A stretch of 64,000 nucleotides of DNA from Symsagittifera roscoffensis (Eukaryota > Xenacoelomorpha > Acoela > Convolutidae), in NCBI RefSeq assembly GCF_963678635.1, contig NC_087062.1, forward strand, positions 29,166,833 through 29,230,832. The letters are read 5' to 3'. Shown here piece after piece: positions 9,501-21,218 of this stretch. The first letter of the stretch is position 1. Each line of letters opens with the position of its first letter. The translations under genes were made by a program, and so were the position numbers. The notes under the pieces are model-generated. The model ran no database searches. It saw nothing but the letters and a program-made list of their open reading frames with translations, and was not told the DNA's origin.

Positions 9501-12500
9501 TTGGGACTAAATTTTTCCTGATTAATGACACTCTGGGAAAAAACTACTTGAGGCTGACGAGGCATTTCAACAAACATTTCAAGTACTGGGACTACATATT
9601 CAACTTCTGTGAGAATTATGTCAAATACAGTTTTTGAAAAAACAATACATTTTTAATTGATTCGGCTTATTTTTTTAATCTTCAAGTTCAAAATGATTTT
9701 CTAAGAGAAGCGAAAAAAACTGAATCTTTGCAAAATGCAATTATCTCAATTTGATCTGATTTTTATGCGAAATAAAACAAAATAAAAAAAACAAAACTTT
9801 ACTGCTTTCATTATTAGAAAAAACTTCTTGTTTTCAAACAAATGGTTATAGCCACAGGAAAACAACTCTCAAATCCAACCCTACATCTAAAGCCAAAGAT
9901 ATGGCTCCACAAATAAATATATAAACCTCTGGTTGAAAAGTTATAGCGTTGATAATCCTTTTCATAAAAATTCGAGATGCTGAGTCTTCTACAGCAAAGC
10001 TAAAAATGTTATTGGGCGGATCTGAGCAAAAGCGCAATTTAATCTAGCTCATGTTTTTTATTTGAGGTCGCCCTCAAATACAACAGAAGCTAAATGAGGC
10101 AAAAAGTAAAGCCAACCCGAAAACAAGCGACGATGAAACAATGTCAGACGGAGGATTCCTGGAAAAGGTCCTCTCTGAGAACTCTTCGATATCAGAGAAT
10201 GAAGTGATTTCATCCGTCACGGAGCTTATTTACGGTGCAATAGATCAAGTAACGTATTCTTCCCAGTTTAATCACCAACTTTTGTTTTTGTTCCGACTTT
10301 CGATACGAAAGTAACGGAATATTTGTGCTCGGGTGGGTTTTTTTTCTTCAGACAAATTTCGACTTTTTAACTAGCCATTTTTGACGATTTTTTTTCATAT
10401 CATTCGAAAGCTTTTGCTGTTGAGCTTTAAAATGAAAAGATATTTCACCTGTGACTATTTTTTGTAAAGTTATGGGGGTTTAAAGATAGCCATTTTGGCC
10501 AATTTGGGTCAATTAACGCGCGATATATTTCGCGCTATTAACGCGTAAGCAGAGATTTAATCCGCCCTAGAAATCGTTCCAAATTGGTTGAAGAAAGCTT
10601 ATTTGTCATAATCGATTTATTATTAGGAGCAAAATCTATCACTTTGTACTTTATATGGCGTGTGGGGGGATGTTTTTTATTCAAAAATTTCAAATTTTAG
10701 AAAAAAAAATTTCATTTTATTTTATTACATTTAATTTTTTTTGTTATTACTGCTCCATAAACCTCAAAAGGCAGTCGGAACATTCAGGGCTTTGCCCTGA
10801 TACGAGCAGTTTTGTTATAATTGCCTTTAACATGTTTTTATTATTGTTCCGACTTTCGATACGAAAGTAACGGAATATTTGTGCTCGGGTGGGTTTTTTC
10901 TTCAGACAATTTCGGCTTTTTAACAAGCCATTTTTGACAGATTTTTTAAATTTCATTCGAAAGGTATTGTTGTCTTGAGCTTAAATTTGGAAAGACATTT
11001 TACCTGTGATCATTTTTCTCAAAGTTATGGGGGTTTAAAATTACCATTTTGGCCAATTTGGGACAATTATCGCGGGATATAATTCGCGCTATTAACGCCT
11101 AAGCGGGGATTTAATCCGTCGCAGAAATCGTTCCAAATTGGTTGAAGGACTCTTATTTGCCATAATTGATTTCTTACTAGGAGCGAAATCTATCACTTTG
11201 TACTTTGAATGGTGTGTGGGGGGATCAATTTCACAAAAATTACATATAATTTTTTCATGTTATTACTGCGCCATAGAACTTAAGAGGCAGTCGGAACATT
11301 CAGGGCCTCGCCCTGATACGAGCAGTCTTAATGCCTTTAAGATAGCATCGTTTTATTTATTTGAATCTTTTTTATAGCGCGTGAACAATTTTTCTAAAGA
11401 TTAATTATAACTTAATTCTCAGATTATGGATGAACAAGAAGGTATTTGTAATAAAACGTATTCGGAGGTCATTCAAAACTAGTACTAAGCTACAAAATTG
11501 TTTCAGACCTCTCTAACTTTGGGCGCAATCCTTGGGGAATTGGCCATGAACCCAACACTACAATCGCAGCTCAGATCCAAAATCAACACCTCGTCATTAT
11601 CATCTTCAGTCGATGAAGATTATCCTACTAATGTGTTTGTGCGTGCAGTTATGAAGGAGGGGTTCCGGATGTTTCCCTCTATGACGAGGACAGTGAGGAA
11701 ACTTACTGAAGATATGGAGTTGGGGGGCTACCACTTACCAGAAGGGGTAAGTTGTAAGCACTCACTTTAAACCCATAAGATTGATGATTGCTTTAATTTT
11801 TTTTTTCATAACAACACAACGATTCGACAATAGCGGTTATTATAATTTATATTAATGAGTTTTATAGTCAAAATTTAAAATAAACAGACTGAAGTCCTAG
11901 CAAAAAACTTCTGATTGTTACCAAAGAAAAACAAATAAACTCATGATGCAAAAGCTTGGTTTCAAACAGCATTGAGACCCATACTTACGAACGTTTTTAG
12001 CTCATTTTGACAACTTTGATAGAAGTTAGAAGTTCAGCTGCTCTTCGATCTGCTGAAACAACCTTTTTAAGCTTCAGCAAAAATTCTGTTCCAATTTTAA
12101 ACTCCTCCAGGTTGAATCTAGAAAAATTTGGTCTCCTGATTTGAAAAAAAAAACACATTTCAGGTATCTATGCAATTTTTTCAGACTTACATCATGATCG
12201 GAACCTACGCCATTGGCCGCAATCCAGAGTACTTTCGCAACCCCGATACTTTTGACCCAACGAGGTGGCTCAATGATTCGCGGGAGGAGATGGCGAGACT
12301 CAGCTCACCCTTTTTAATTGGAAACTTCGGATTTGGAGCCAGAATGTGCATCGGAAAACGACTGGCAGAGATGCAAATTTACGAGGCGATAATTTATGTG
12401 AGCTTATTTAGTTTTCAGCACATCAAGTTTTATGAACATATGTTGGTTCGCAGTCAAAAGGTTCAAATTCGAGCTTTGAAAAAAAATGATCTGTCGTATA

Positions 12501-12820
12501 GGTGACTAATAATCCGAAATTTCAAAGGAAGAGAGAATTACGTTTTTAACAGTTTAAACTGTTTTACATTTTCATTAGCAGTTTTGGACGCGCTTGCCCG
12601 TGTCCTAAAAATCCAACTCACAAAAGTTTCCAAGTCACTATCAAGTAAAAGCACTGTAATTGTTTAGTAAAATAAGGCCAGTCTCAACAAAAAGACAATT
12701 TTCTTTATCACTTGCCATCAATTCCATAGAAACTTTTCTATAAATCTTATAATTGTTTCAGATCATCGGCAATTATGAGCTAAGTTGGGAGAGCGATGAG
12801 CCCATGCATGTTTATTCAGC
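6544..12820 (+). CDS. Mitochondrial-clan cytochrome P450, nine exons visible, 3' end lost in assembly gap
   Basis: Haem monooxygenase, expected in the inner mitochondrial membrane with electrons from an adrenodoxin-like ferredoxin; the substrate is unknown. Exons read from GT-AG signals and phase: 6544-6678, 6935-7125, 8607-8821, 8894-8991, 9491-9608, 10067-10248, 11507-11746, 12185-12397, 12762-12820. They join without a stop into about 484 codons, near the usual ~500. Visible: a Lys-rich N terminus then IPGPRGLPVIG; C-helix WGEEWRRCRRAFSG; I-helix ELIYGAIDQTS; K-helix KEGFR (ExxR); FDPTRW; haem loop FGFGARMCIGKRLAE with the cysteine ligand. The RMCIGKR form and IPGPRGLP start are typical of the mitochondrial clan. 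The residue after the I-helix aspartate is Gln instead of the usual Thr. The ATG at 6544 is preferred because the frame upstream lacks another. The last exon runs into Ns at 12821. Confidence 0.93.
10289..10812 (+). mobile_element. Helentron-like non-autonomous element, tandem copy A (P450 intron 6)
   Basis: About 520 bp. It starts TTGTTCCGACTTTCGATACG, an imperfect hairpin with a following CGAAAGTAACGGAA, and ends GCAGTCGGAACATTCAGGGC, then GCCCTGATACGAGCAG. The 3' end forms a hairpin (CAGGGC/GCCCTG), and GTTCCGACT near the start is the inverted complement of AGTCGGAAC near the end. No coding capacity. Short inverted repeats near the ends, a 3' hairpin and tandem copies are features described for Helentrons and their derivatives (HINEs); the class is inferred and the repeat itself is seen. 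Confidence 0.7.
10844..11329 (+). mobile_element. Helentron-like non-autonomous element, tandem copy B (P450 intron 6)
   Basis: Second copy in the same orientation, about 32 bases after copy A. The same 5' hairpin, internal AACGC-rich block and 3' hairpin are present, with scattered differences from copy A throughout, so the pair is not very recent. It ends GATACGAGCAGTCTT and lies about 180 bases before P450 exon 7. Confidence 0.7.
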
Positions 12821-13020
12821 NNNNNNNNNNNNNNNNNNNNNNNNNNNNNNNNNNNNNNNNNNNNNNNNNNNNNNNNNNNNNNNNNNNNNNNNNNNNNNNN
12901 NNNNNNNNNNNNNNNNNNNNNNNNNNNNNNNNNNNNNNNNNNNNNNNNNNNNNNNNNNNNNNNNNNNNNNNNNNNNNNNNNNNNNNNNNNNNNNNNNNNN
13001 NNNNNNNNNNNNNNNNNNNN
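12821..13020. other. Assembly gap (200 Ns)
   Basis: Exactly 200 Ns interrupt the last visible P450 exon. The missing sequence should hold the end of that exon (about 20 further codons, judged from usual P450 length). Confidence 0.99.
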
Positions 13021-14981
13021 AATCACTTTCAGTCATTTTTTGATATTTATTAAAAAAATAAGCGTAGTTTTGCAAAGAATGCTCAAGAAGTCTTTCTTTA
13101 TATTTCGTTCGAAAAGTCCAACAAATTAACAATGCAGCTCGAGAATTTTTCAGGATCTTAAAAATCACACACCAGGTTATGAAAAAATGTAGAGGCAATC
13201 AACCGCAAAAAAGCTCAATCAACAGAAAAATCAGCATCAGTTCAAACTCAAACTATTTGTTAAAGGTTATAAGTTTTCTCCATTCCAATAACAGATACCA
13301 GAAAAAAAAACGATTTCAGGGGTTGAGAGTTTCTTCTCGAATAAGAGTTGAAACTAATCCCTAAGCTTAATTTGTGCTTGTGCAGTGTAATTACTGAAGT
13401 ACCGCTGAGAAAAAATGTCGGCAATTGATAGATATCCTATACACATATTCAGATATTTAATTTTACGGACAAAACTAAACCTCTTTTTGAGTTGTAGGAT
13501 CGGTGATCCTATTACTTTTTTGGCAAACCAACAATTCGATTAGAAGTCTTACCTTGTATGCAATATAGTAAAACTAATGAGTAGTACGTAGCTGGGTATT
13601 CACTAAAAAATAAGATAAATAGCAAGGAAAGCAAATGGTCGACCAAAAAAAGTTCGAATCTTCAAAAATTTGTATAGAAAAGCCGCAACCCTCCTATGAC
13701 TGAAGACCCAAGTGCAGTAAGACCGGATAAACCCCACCCCGTGCCCAAATTGAAACCGAGGAGCTAACTGTTGGGACGGATAATAGAGATGATTTGAGCC
13801 GTGCTTGCAAAAATTGGGACCCCTCGGATTCCCTGCCTAATCGACAACAGTGACACCCTGAATCCCAACTTTCGGTGTGTTGACCTAGGCAAATAGTGCC
13901 CACCCCGACTTACGGAAGTCTTTTCGCGGTCCCTTGTGAACGCAGGGAGCCAAAATTTTGGGATTTTTTGAATAGTGATGAAATAATTCTTGTATAATAA
14001 TTTGGACTAAATCCGTCGATTGAACCTCAAGTTATTAGCAATTGGGGAAAAACACCCCTAGACCGGAAATAGGAAACTTAAGCGAAATATTGAGCAAGGG
14101 TATATTGATTTTATGGCAGCAAAATACTTTAGATACGAACCCCGAAAAATCCCTTGTGAGTAAAAAACCCTCCAACGACTCCTTACGATGTTAGACCTCA
14201 GAAATGGATAAGTTGGGAAGTGTTGATGGGTTATCGATGAAACTTATTGAGTAGGACGCCCATAGAGTTTTGAAACATAAGAAGGAAAATTGACCCCTGA
14301 TGACCCTGGAATGACAATTAAATGACTTTTGGGCAATTAGAAGAAAACTTGCGTAGAAAACCCCAGGATTAATTCCGGAAAATGGCGTGTTTCCCAGACC
14401 GAACCCTTTGTAAATGAGAACTGGTAACCTAACTTAAATTGAGAGGGAACTTAGTTATTGGGAACTGAAGCAGAAGTTGAACCGGATATACCTCCTAAAT
14501 TTTAACATTAAAGTAATTGAAGTAGGTCTCCTGAATAATATGATTTAACGGGATTCATACTTGGGTTCTTGGAGATTGAAACTCTGAAAAATTTAAATTG
14601 CACTTCAAACCAATCAAAGTTTTAATTAGGTGAGATATCAAAATCGGTAGAATTGGTCTGATAATATTCGTTTACTGTTTCATAAAAATCAGCTTCAATC
14701 ACATTATAAGCAAAAATTCCAAGGCGGACGGTCTTTACGACTCCTAAGTTAACTGATGTCCATCGAGCGCGCTTCAAAAATTCCTTTGCTCAAAGCATTC
14801 ATGCCTCGGTCTCCGATATGACTCGATCTCCGGGATTCAGGGATACACATGGTCGAAGATCTGGGAAGCGCAAATCCATGACGACATGGAATCCATCAAA
14901 GCCCTTGGCTATACGAAGTTATTTTTTTCTTCTAACTGATCATCGAAGCAAGTCTTTTGTAAAACGTGGCAGCAAGTTTGC
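13021..14981. other. No gene recognised
   Basis: No exon, RNA gene or named repeat could be supported. The stretch 13690-13930 is more GC-rich than its surroundings but shows no long open frame with recognisable content. Confidence 0.6.
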
Positions 14982-15590
14982 TCATGCCTCCCGTGTACGA
15001 AAGAACACGAGGTGTGAATGAACTATGTTCAAATTCTCGGATACATTGCTCATAGCATCTGTTTTTTCCACTTCGTGCTTCCTGTACACACTTGGCAGAT
15101 CACCAGACTTTGATTTGGCGTAAAGATTGAATACTCTTACATCGAAAAATTCTTTCTCCAATATGCTTCCCCGGACTCCATTAGCTGAAATATCAAGACG
15201 CTCTTCATTGCCACTAATTGATGTTCTCACACCCAAAAACTCACCACAAAACCGCTCTAAATGAAGTTGGATCTCAACATTTGAGCAAACTTCGGTCAAC
15301 ATTTCTGCTGTTATGTCTCTCACCTCATTATGCCGATTAGCCAGCAAGACTCCTGTAGAACAAAACAAGCTATGCTCAACGAGAAAATTTTCCCGCAAGC
15401 ATAATGCAAAGGGGCATCTTTAAGCGGCCAAGTATATCACAAGCACAATGTATCCCGAAACACTGCTTTACTCAGGTGAAAACCATATTCTTCTAACGGC
15501 ATCGTTGTGAGTAAGCTTGACGCGCCTCTTTCGTTAGCCTGTTCAAATGCTCTTGAGTATGGAGTGCTGACAAGCGATTGCAACACGATA
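14982..15590 (-). pseudogene. Remnant of a mobile-element-associated protein (C/H-rich domain plus RHNExRD / FFDVRVFN domain)
   Basis: Two overlapping minus-strand frames join into one recognisable remnant. From 15590: ERGASSLLTTMPLEEYGFHL, then SKAVFRDTLCL and a stop. In a shifted frame: CPFALCLRENFLVEHSLFC (C, C, H, C pattern), then RHNEVRDITAEMLTEVCSNV, then RLDISANGV and EKEFFDVRVFN, then YRKHEVEK. From memory, this order (GASSWLT, H/C-rich CxCG...HALxC, RHNExRD, FFDVRVFNP, YRKHE) recurs in many invertebrate transposon-derived proteins, often behind a reverse transcriptase; I cannot name the family with certainty. At least one frameshift and one stop are present, so it is a broken copy. 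A further frame at 15493-15690 may be its upstream part, also shifted. Confidence 0.6.
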
Positions 15591-15699
15591 TATTTCTTTT
15601 TTCGGCGCGCCGTTTGTTCTCCTTCTGATTTTCAGTAGATGCTCGTTTCTGCCTACTTGCAACTCCATCTAAATCAGTATCGTTTGACAAAACTTTCTT

Positions 15700-17560
15700 A
15701 TCGAGGTCCCCAGAGATGGCTTTTTGGCTTAATTTGTGCCCTGAAAGTGAAATACGCCCCCCTGACAGCTAGAGAGCTGGAAATAGAATATAACATTTTT
15801 TGGATTTTTTAGAAACTTACGGGCTCTCCCATACGGCCGGGAGGTCGGACTCTCGATGGAATCCTTAAATAAGGTTCTTGGAAGACTGGTTGATTCAACA
15901 TAACTGGGTTTAAATGTAAAATTAGACTCGATATTTGCATAATTCAGTTAGAGATACTTGTGATGAACTTGGATCTCATGACTAGTATCGTCAGAGGAAG
16001 AAGGCAGTTAGGACTTTGCATAAGGGGCACCGAAGTTGATGTCAAGATTCGTAAGGATGACCAAAACTCTAATTATAGCAAACACTCAGATAGAAGAAAA
16101 TTGAAGAGACTAACAAACAGCCTATCCTTAGGCAGAACCTTTACTATAGAGTAAGAATATAGTTGGTTCTTGAAGTTAGAGAGAACATTTTCGATAAGAG
16201 AGCGAACAGTCAATTCTTGTTGATAGTTACAGAAAACAGAGATTGAGAAGTCACTAAAAAGTTGGTTCCCAGAGTTAGCGAGAGCAAGGATTACTGAAGT
16301 TCGAGAAATCAAGTAAAGTACCTCAAAAAATAGTGATCTGTAGAGACACAAATACTTTAGCAGTTTGAACGGAGTAGTTTGTTTTGAATTTAGTGAGTGT
16401 AATTGGATAGTTAGGTGTCTCTAGAGAGGGAGATTCTTTTAGTTGAATTATCTGCAACTTGAATGGCAATTGGGCAATTGTAGTAATAAATCGCGGATCC
16501 TTTCCTTTGATAAGAATATTAGACTTTGTTCTGGTCGTTTAGAGCTTCGGACTAGATTTCGTCTGAATTTAAAAACAATTGAAAATTCTTGTGATCGCTA
16601 GAGCAATCGATGCAGCCTTAAGAGCAGTGCAAAAGGGGCAAGCGATATAAAACCGTGTGGAAACAATGTCATCAAGTTAAACCTTTCGGGATTGTGGATA
16701 GTTATGCATCTCGGTCGCCTCGGTGAAAACATTGCCCAATTGGTCACTTTGCAGCGCCCTTAAGTAAGTATGTGAACGGACCTGAAGAAAAAATCCCTAA
16801 ATCTACACGAGAGAACAGTAAGTAAATAGATGATACTACCTGTAACTTTTTTGAGTTCCTATAACAAACACAAATACAAAAGCATTCAGTTACTGAAAAG
16901 TTTCTCGAATGTGAATTAGCCAAACTAAAAATAACTAAGATGCTTATTTAATATTTTGACACTAAAAGCCAGATATTTGAGTGCTGGGTCGGATTTCAAC
17001 TGCTTCAGACAAACGCGATAGAGTAGACATCAAAATTTTTAACTTTGAATTAAGTGCCAATTTCATGTTAACGCAAGCAAAGTGTTATCTTTTTGTGCCA
17101 AAGTTCAAAAAAGAAAAGCCTGTATCTGCGTAAGCAGCACAGGATGTTCCGACCTTAGTATTGAAAAAATTACATTTTTTTTCAAAGATGTGTCGTTTTT
17201 TTTCTGCGTAGCTTAATAGAAAGATCTGAACGAAAAAAAAAAACTGCAAAGAAAGTAGTAAAATGGGCCAATTGGAAAACTTTTTGAAAATTTTTTGTAG
17301 AAAATTGGTATGAGAAGTGAAAAAAAAAACAGAAAATTAACAAACGTTTTTGCTGAAATTTTTTTATGTTGAAGTTTTTGATTCCATAAATGGTGCAAAA
17401 AAACCTAAGACTAATTTTACCTGAGTTTTCACGACACACCCCCCTCGGTGGAAGAAATAAATTATACAACATAAGTAGGATAATTTATTTAAAAAGAGTT
17501 CAATATACTCAGTTCAAAGAAAGTCTCTTGGTTAATTGACGATTTTAGATTATGGAATTT
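15700..17560. other. No gene recognised; possible decayed retroelement pieces
   Basis: No supported gene. Around 16640-16800 on the plus strand a short KHCPIGHFAA-like zinc-knuckle echo suggests old gag sequence, but stops break it. The region 17100-17560 lies just 3' of the second gypsy element and may include its 3' LTR; no partner copy is available for comparison. Confidence 0.4.
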
Positions 17561-18418
17561 TCAGTTTTCTTCCAGCTCTATTTCCCAACTCGGGTTCCAA
17601 TCGACTCCCTCGTCAAGTGTAGCGTATCCGAATTTTCGCATGAACAGATGTCTTTCGAGTCGTCGCACTTTTGATTCCATTGGTTTGTCGTTACGATCTT
17701 TGAAATCTCTCAGTTGATTTCTGTATTCTTTAAGTGCCTCCTTTAAAAGACCTCTCCCTGTGAGATTTTCCGATATTTCTTTAATTGAGTGCTTTATCGG
17801 ATCTCCGAATCGTTTAGGTTCTTTGTTTTTCGTTTGTCTGGAGCTTCGTCTAATACCTGACTCTTCCGTACTTGATTCGTCCGAAAATCCTTGTGGTGGT
17901 TCGAAATTTGTGTCCATTTCCGAACTTTGTTGTGGATTTCCTCGAATTTCGTCTGCAGCTCGCTGTACTCCTCTTTTTAACAATTGGTCCGCGTACTTCT
18001 TCCATTTGGACGGTGCTAAATTGCGATTGTGAAATGTGTCGACTATGTCTTCTAAAGGAGTGTGAGAGTCAATGCATTTCAATTTCGGCCGCTGTTTAGC
18101 CTTTGGCGTAGAACTGGACTGAATTTTGGTGTCTACTCTTTCCGGCTTAGATGTCGATTGCTCCTGTTCCAGGTTGGCTGCAGTCGCAGTTTGGCTTGTC
18201 CCCTGTTGCTGCTTGTTTCGGCCTTTCTTTTCCTTTTCGCTCTTCTCCGGCTTGTTTGTGTTATTTTCCTCTATAGTTGATTTTGGGCCCGCCAAATTGG
18301 GTTTTGCTCTTTTGACTGCCAGATTCAGACCTCCCCCGGCCTCTGTGTCCTTAGAAGTAACTATTGTTTGGCTTTTCTGAAAACGCTCTGTGGGATTCAT
18401 TGCATCTGCGATTTCCAT
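17561..18418 (-). CDS. C-terminal tail of the gypsy polyprotein (285 aa)
   Basis: A charged, K/E/Q/S-rich frame directly after the integrase frame (ends 18480). It has LNLAVKRAKP near the start, a stretch also seen as an echo at 70-100 in the first element, and a RRSSRQTKNKEPKRFGD segment typical of the basic end of gypsy integrases. No transmembrane segment or signal peptide is visible, so it does not look like an envelope gene. It is most likely the end of the integrase polyprotein, with a frame change near 18450. Confidence 0.6.
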   Translation of the reverse strand: MEIADAMNPTERFQKSQTIVTSKDTEAGGGLNLAVKRAKPNLAGPKSTIEENNTNKPEKSEKEKKGRNKQQQGTSQTATAANLEQEQSTSKPERVDTKIQSSSTPKAKQRPKLKCIDSHTPLEDIVDTFHNRNLAPSKWKKYADQLLKRGVQRAADEIRGNPQQSSEMDTNFEPPQGFSDESSTEESGIRRSSRQTKNKEPKRFGDPIKHSIKEISENLTGRGLLKEALKEYRNQLRDFKDRNDKPMESKVRRLERHLFMRKFGYATLDEGVDWNPSWEIELEEN

Positions 18419-18479
18419 TTCTCCTTTAAGTTCGTCTTCTGATCCCAGCTCCTCGAGTAATTCTGGAGAACTGATTCTC

Positions 18480-19473
18480 TCAAACTTTTTTTGTAGGTTC
18501 CAACGATGGACTTTTACTCGTGCTCTGTTTTTCTTGTGTCAGTACCGTTTTCGATTGTGCTATATCCGATTTCCTATAAATCGAACCGGCCGATGTCTTA
18601 ATTGTTGAGTCCGTTTCTGAAGCGATTTTCCCTTTTAGTGGTCTGGTTAAGGCTTGTCCGCTTTTCCTTAGTGGGTCCTTTCGGAGTATTGTCTTGAGTG
18701 GTGATTTACATTGATTTTCTACTTTGTCCTTCACAAATCCTTTCTCCCAAGAGTAGATCATTTCCTTTCGAAGGTCGGGATTGAGTAGCCCTGTCTCGTC
18801 CACTAATTTCCTGATATCGTTTTTAGCCGCGTCCCTTCTTTCGTTGTTCCAACAAGCGTTCGCCTCCAACAATTCCTTTAGAGCTTTGGCCCTTTCTTTG
18901 TCTCTGTCCGATGTTAACTGCTGCTTGTGCAGTGGGCTTGTATCCCTGCTAAGTTGTCCCTTGCGCACTATTTTGAGATTCTCTCTCGACTGGTCAATTC
19001 TCCGTTTCAGTTGGGAGGCCGTCAGTGCTGAGCGTTCCAAGTGTTGTTTGTCTAAATAATCGGAATTATTTAAAAACCTATCCCTCACAATTTTAAATTC
19101 TGTTTTTGGTAGTCTGCCGAAATGTGCTTGAAACGGGGATACTTGAATTGTTTTCTGCTTGTTCCACCGTAAATCTCTCATTATAGTGCTGAGACATAAT
19201 TTGATTGATTTATTATTTTCTTCGAGCATCATCACTCCCAGTCTTCTTTTTATAGTTTGGATTGTACGTTCGACCAAACCACAACCTCTGTAGTCCCCCA
19301 CCGGACAAAATTTTTGCTCGATATTGAGTTCCGAACAGAATTTTTTTTAGCGTTTTCCCCTTAAAGCCTGAAAATTGGTCCAAACGAATTGATTCAGGGA
19401 CTCCATGTGTGTCGATATATGATCTCAAGAATTTTACTGTGCACTTTCCACTTGTGGATTTCGTAACCTTCAC
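18480..19473 (-). pseudogene. Integrase core, frame-shifted pieces
   Basis: Two overlapping minus-strand frames make up the rest of the core. The first (19473-19213) has FLRSYIDTHGVPESIRLDQF, which holds the second catalytic aspartate. The second (19301-18480) has GDYRGCGLVERTIQTIKRRL with the catalytic glutamate, then SPFQAHFGRLPKTEF and a long basic helical tail. The shift between them lies near 19300, so the core is not continuous in this copy. Confidence 0.85.
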
Positions 19474-20314
19474 TGATGGGAATTTTGAAAATCGAGCTAT
19501 AGCTACTAAAAGGTAGATTTTTTTCTTTTTGATTTTCTATAGGCCCCGCGTAGTCTAATTGTACCTCCTGTCCCGGCTGCGTGAGCAGTGGCAGTGGTTT
19601 TGACGAATTTTTTGAAATAAGGTATTTTACATTCTTACCATATCTGGTACAGCTACGGCACTCCTCTGCCAAATTCACGATGTCCTTATTCATATGAGGC
19701 CACCACAGATATTGCGCTGCTCCCAACATGCCTGGATGCCCTCGATGTATTCGTTTCAGGACAGCTTGTCTTAGTTGTACTGGAACTGCTAGCCGGTTAT
19801 TCACCAAGATGCAGTCGTCCTGAACTGCCATCTGTGACCACAACGGATTTGTATAAGGTCCCATCAATTCAAATCCTTGTTTGTCCCCTCTTTCGATCAC
19901 TCGTCTGAGGCGGTCCATCCACGTGTCTTCTGTGGTCAATTCTGCTAGTAAACTTTTGTCGAACAGTTTTGCTAGATTGTCCAAGGTCTCTACTTGTTGC
20001 TGCTTTGGCCGTTTCGTTTTTCCCAGTCCCTTTGGCGGTTCTATTGAGCACACTTCCTCTTCACTCTCCGCCTCTTCTGTGGTTGTCAGGTCCATCTCTA
20101 TTACTTGCACCTCACTGAGTTTCCGTTCCGCCGATGCGATCGTTTTAGTCACTGCTGAACTTGATTTGTGTTCCGAGCTGTCACTGACTTCTTGGGTGTG
20201 TGCCACCAGTTCTCTATTTTCCTGAACATTGTCTTCTCCGCCTATTAGCTGCCAGAATGAGAGTAGTCTTTGATCCGCTTCTCTTTGTTGATCCGGTTCC
20301 AGCTGCCATTTCAC
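19394..20314 (-). CDS. Pol linker and integrase HHCC finger, start of integrase core
   Basis: The first ~150 residues are a charged linker. The integrase zinc finger is clear about residue 195: VLKRIHRGHPGMLGAAQYLW, then WPHMNKDIVNLAEECRSC, giving the HHCC set. The first catalytic-core aspartate follows in EVQLDYAGPIENQKEKN. After that the frame drifts from conserved core sequence, which means an indel near 19530. The remaining core continues in the frame at 19213-19473. Confidence 0.85.
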   Translation of the reverse strand: MKWQLEPDQQREADQRLLSFWQLIGGEDNVQENRELVAHTQEVSDSSEHKSSSAVTKTIASAERKLSEVQVIEMDLTTTEEAESEEEVCSIEPPKGLGKTKRPKQQQVETLDNLAKLFDKSLLAELTTEDTWMDRLRRVIERGDKQGFELMGPYTNPLWSQMAVQDDCILVNNRLAVPVQLRQAVLKRIHRGHPGMLGAAQYLWWPHMNKDIVNLAEECRSCTRYGKNVKYLISKNSSKPLPLLTQPGQEVQLDYAGPIENQKEKNLPFSSYSSIFKIPISEGYEIHKWKVHSKILEIIYRHTWSP

Positions 20315-20681
20315 CCGTGATGCATGTCTGGTTTCACTGTCGGAGCTATCTCTGTTTTTCCGGCCCCCTCGAATTATTTTCTTGTACGCTGAACTGTCTC
20401 TGTGATCTCCTCCTCTTCCGAAAGTTCATTTGTGTTGGATAGTGAGCGGTTCCACTTTGGGTCCATTAGACTCTCCTCGCGCTCCTCATTCCGCCATTCT
20501 TGTGGTGAGCTCGACCACCAATCGTATGATCTGTTTCCGTTTCCTGACATCTCGATCTTTGAGTCTGTTTTTTTTTAATTTCCGGTACTGGTTGTTTTAT
20601 GATTTTGAATTTATTTAAGACTGACTGTTTGTTGGGTTGATTTGACAAAAAAGTGTTTTGCTTATGTTGAACTGTTGTGTT

Positions 20682-21218
20682 TTAATGTTTTTGCAGTCGT
20701 GAAAACTGTTTTCTCTCGTTCCGGTCGAGCTTTGTTCGGTTTTGACCGTTTTGGTTGCTATAGCAACCATTACTTGATGACTGTTTCTTAGCATTCCTTC
20801 TAGAACATTCTAGAACGTTTTCGTTCCGGTTGAGCGACCCAATTCCTTTAAACCTACTGTTCCAGCAGTCGAACGCTTCATGAAAGGAGTTTATTGTCGC
20901 TACTACAAACTTTTCGTCTAATTCTGATTCGGGCCAGGGATCATTGAAGGGATCACGCGATAAATAATCAACTATGCCCATGTCCCTCCCCGGAATGTGA
21001 ACTATTTTGAACTGATATGGCAGTAACCGGTCAACCCACCGGGTTAAACGTGATTGGTAGGTCTTTTTTGATTTGTTGACATCCAATGCTGTTGTAAGCG
21101 CTTTATGGTCAGTTGCAATGATAAATGTTGTCCCCAGGAGGTAGTGTTTATATCTATCTACTGCCCAAACAACTGCCAATAACTCCAATTCATTTGTTGA
21201 ATTTTTTTTCTTGGGCAT
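20682..21218 (-). CDS. RNase H domain of second gypsy Pol
   Basis: Continuation of RNase H in a frame shifted from the 631-codon Pol frame. It carries STNELELLAVVWAVDRYKHY (catalytic E), IIATDHKALTTAL (catalytic D), the SRLTRWVDRLLPYQFKIVHI segment and DYLSRDPFND, the usual end of the gypsy RNase H region. A degenerate linker follows from about residue 90 onward. The shift sits in a run of eight T, so it may be a sequencing or assembly error and not a real mutation. Confidence 0.88.
   Translation of the reverse strand: MPKKKNSTNELELLAVVWAVDRYKHYLLGTTFIIATDHKALTTALDVNKSKKTYQSRLTRWVDRLLPYQFKIVHIPGRDMGIVDYLSRDPFNDPWPESELDEKFVVATINSFHEAFDCWNSRFKGIGSLNRNENVLECSRRNAKKQSSSNGCYSNQNGQNRTKLDRNERKQFSRLQKH

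Noticed and set aside
12753-13198. Frames crossing the N run
   Set aside because: Length comes from Ns; only 12762-12820 is real coding sequence (P450 exon 9).
16550-16820. Plus-strand zinc-knuckle echo (KHCPIGHFAA) as a gag remnant
   Set aside because: Only one partial CCHC-like pattern, broken by stops; too weak to annotate as a gene.
17561-18418. Envelope-like third gene of the second gypsy element
   Set aside because: No signal peptide, transmembrane segment or cysteine pattern; composition and position fit an integrase tail.
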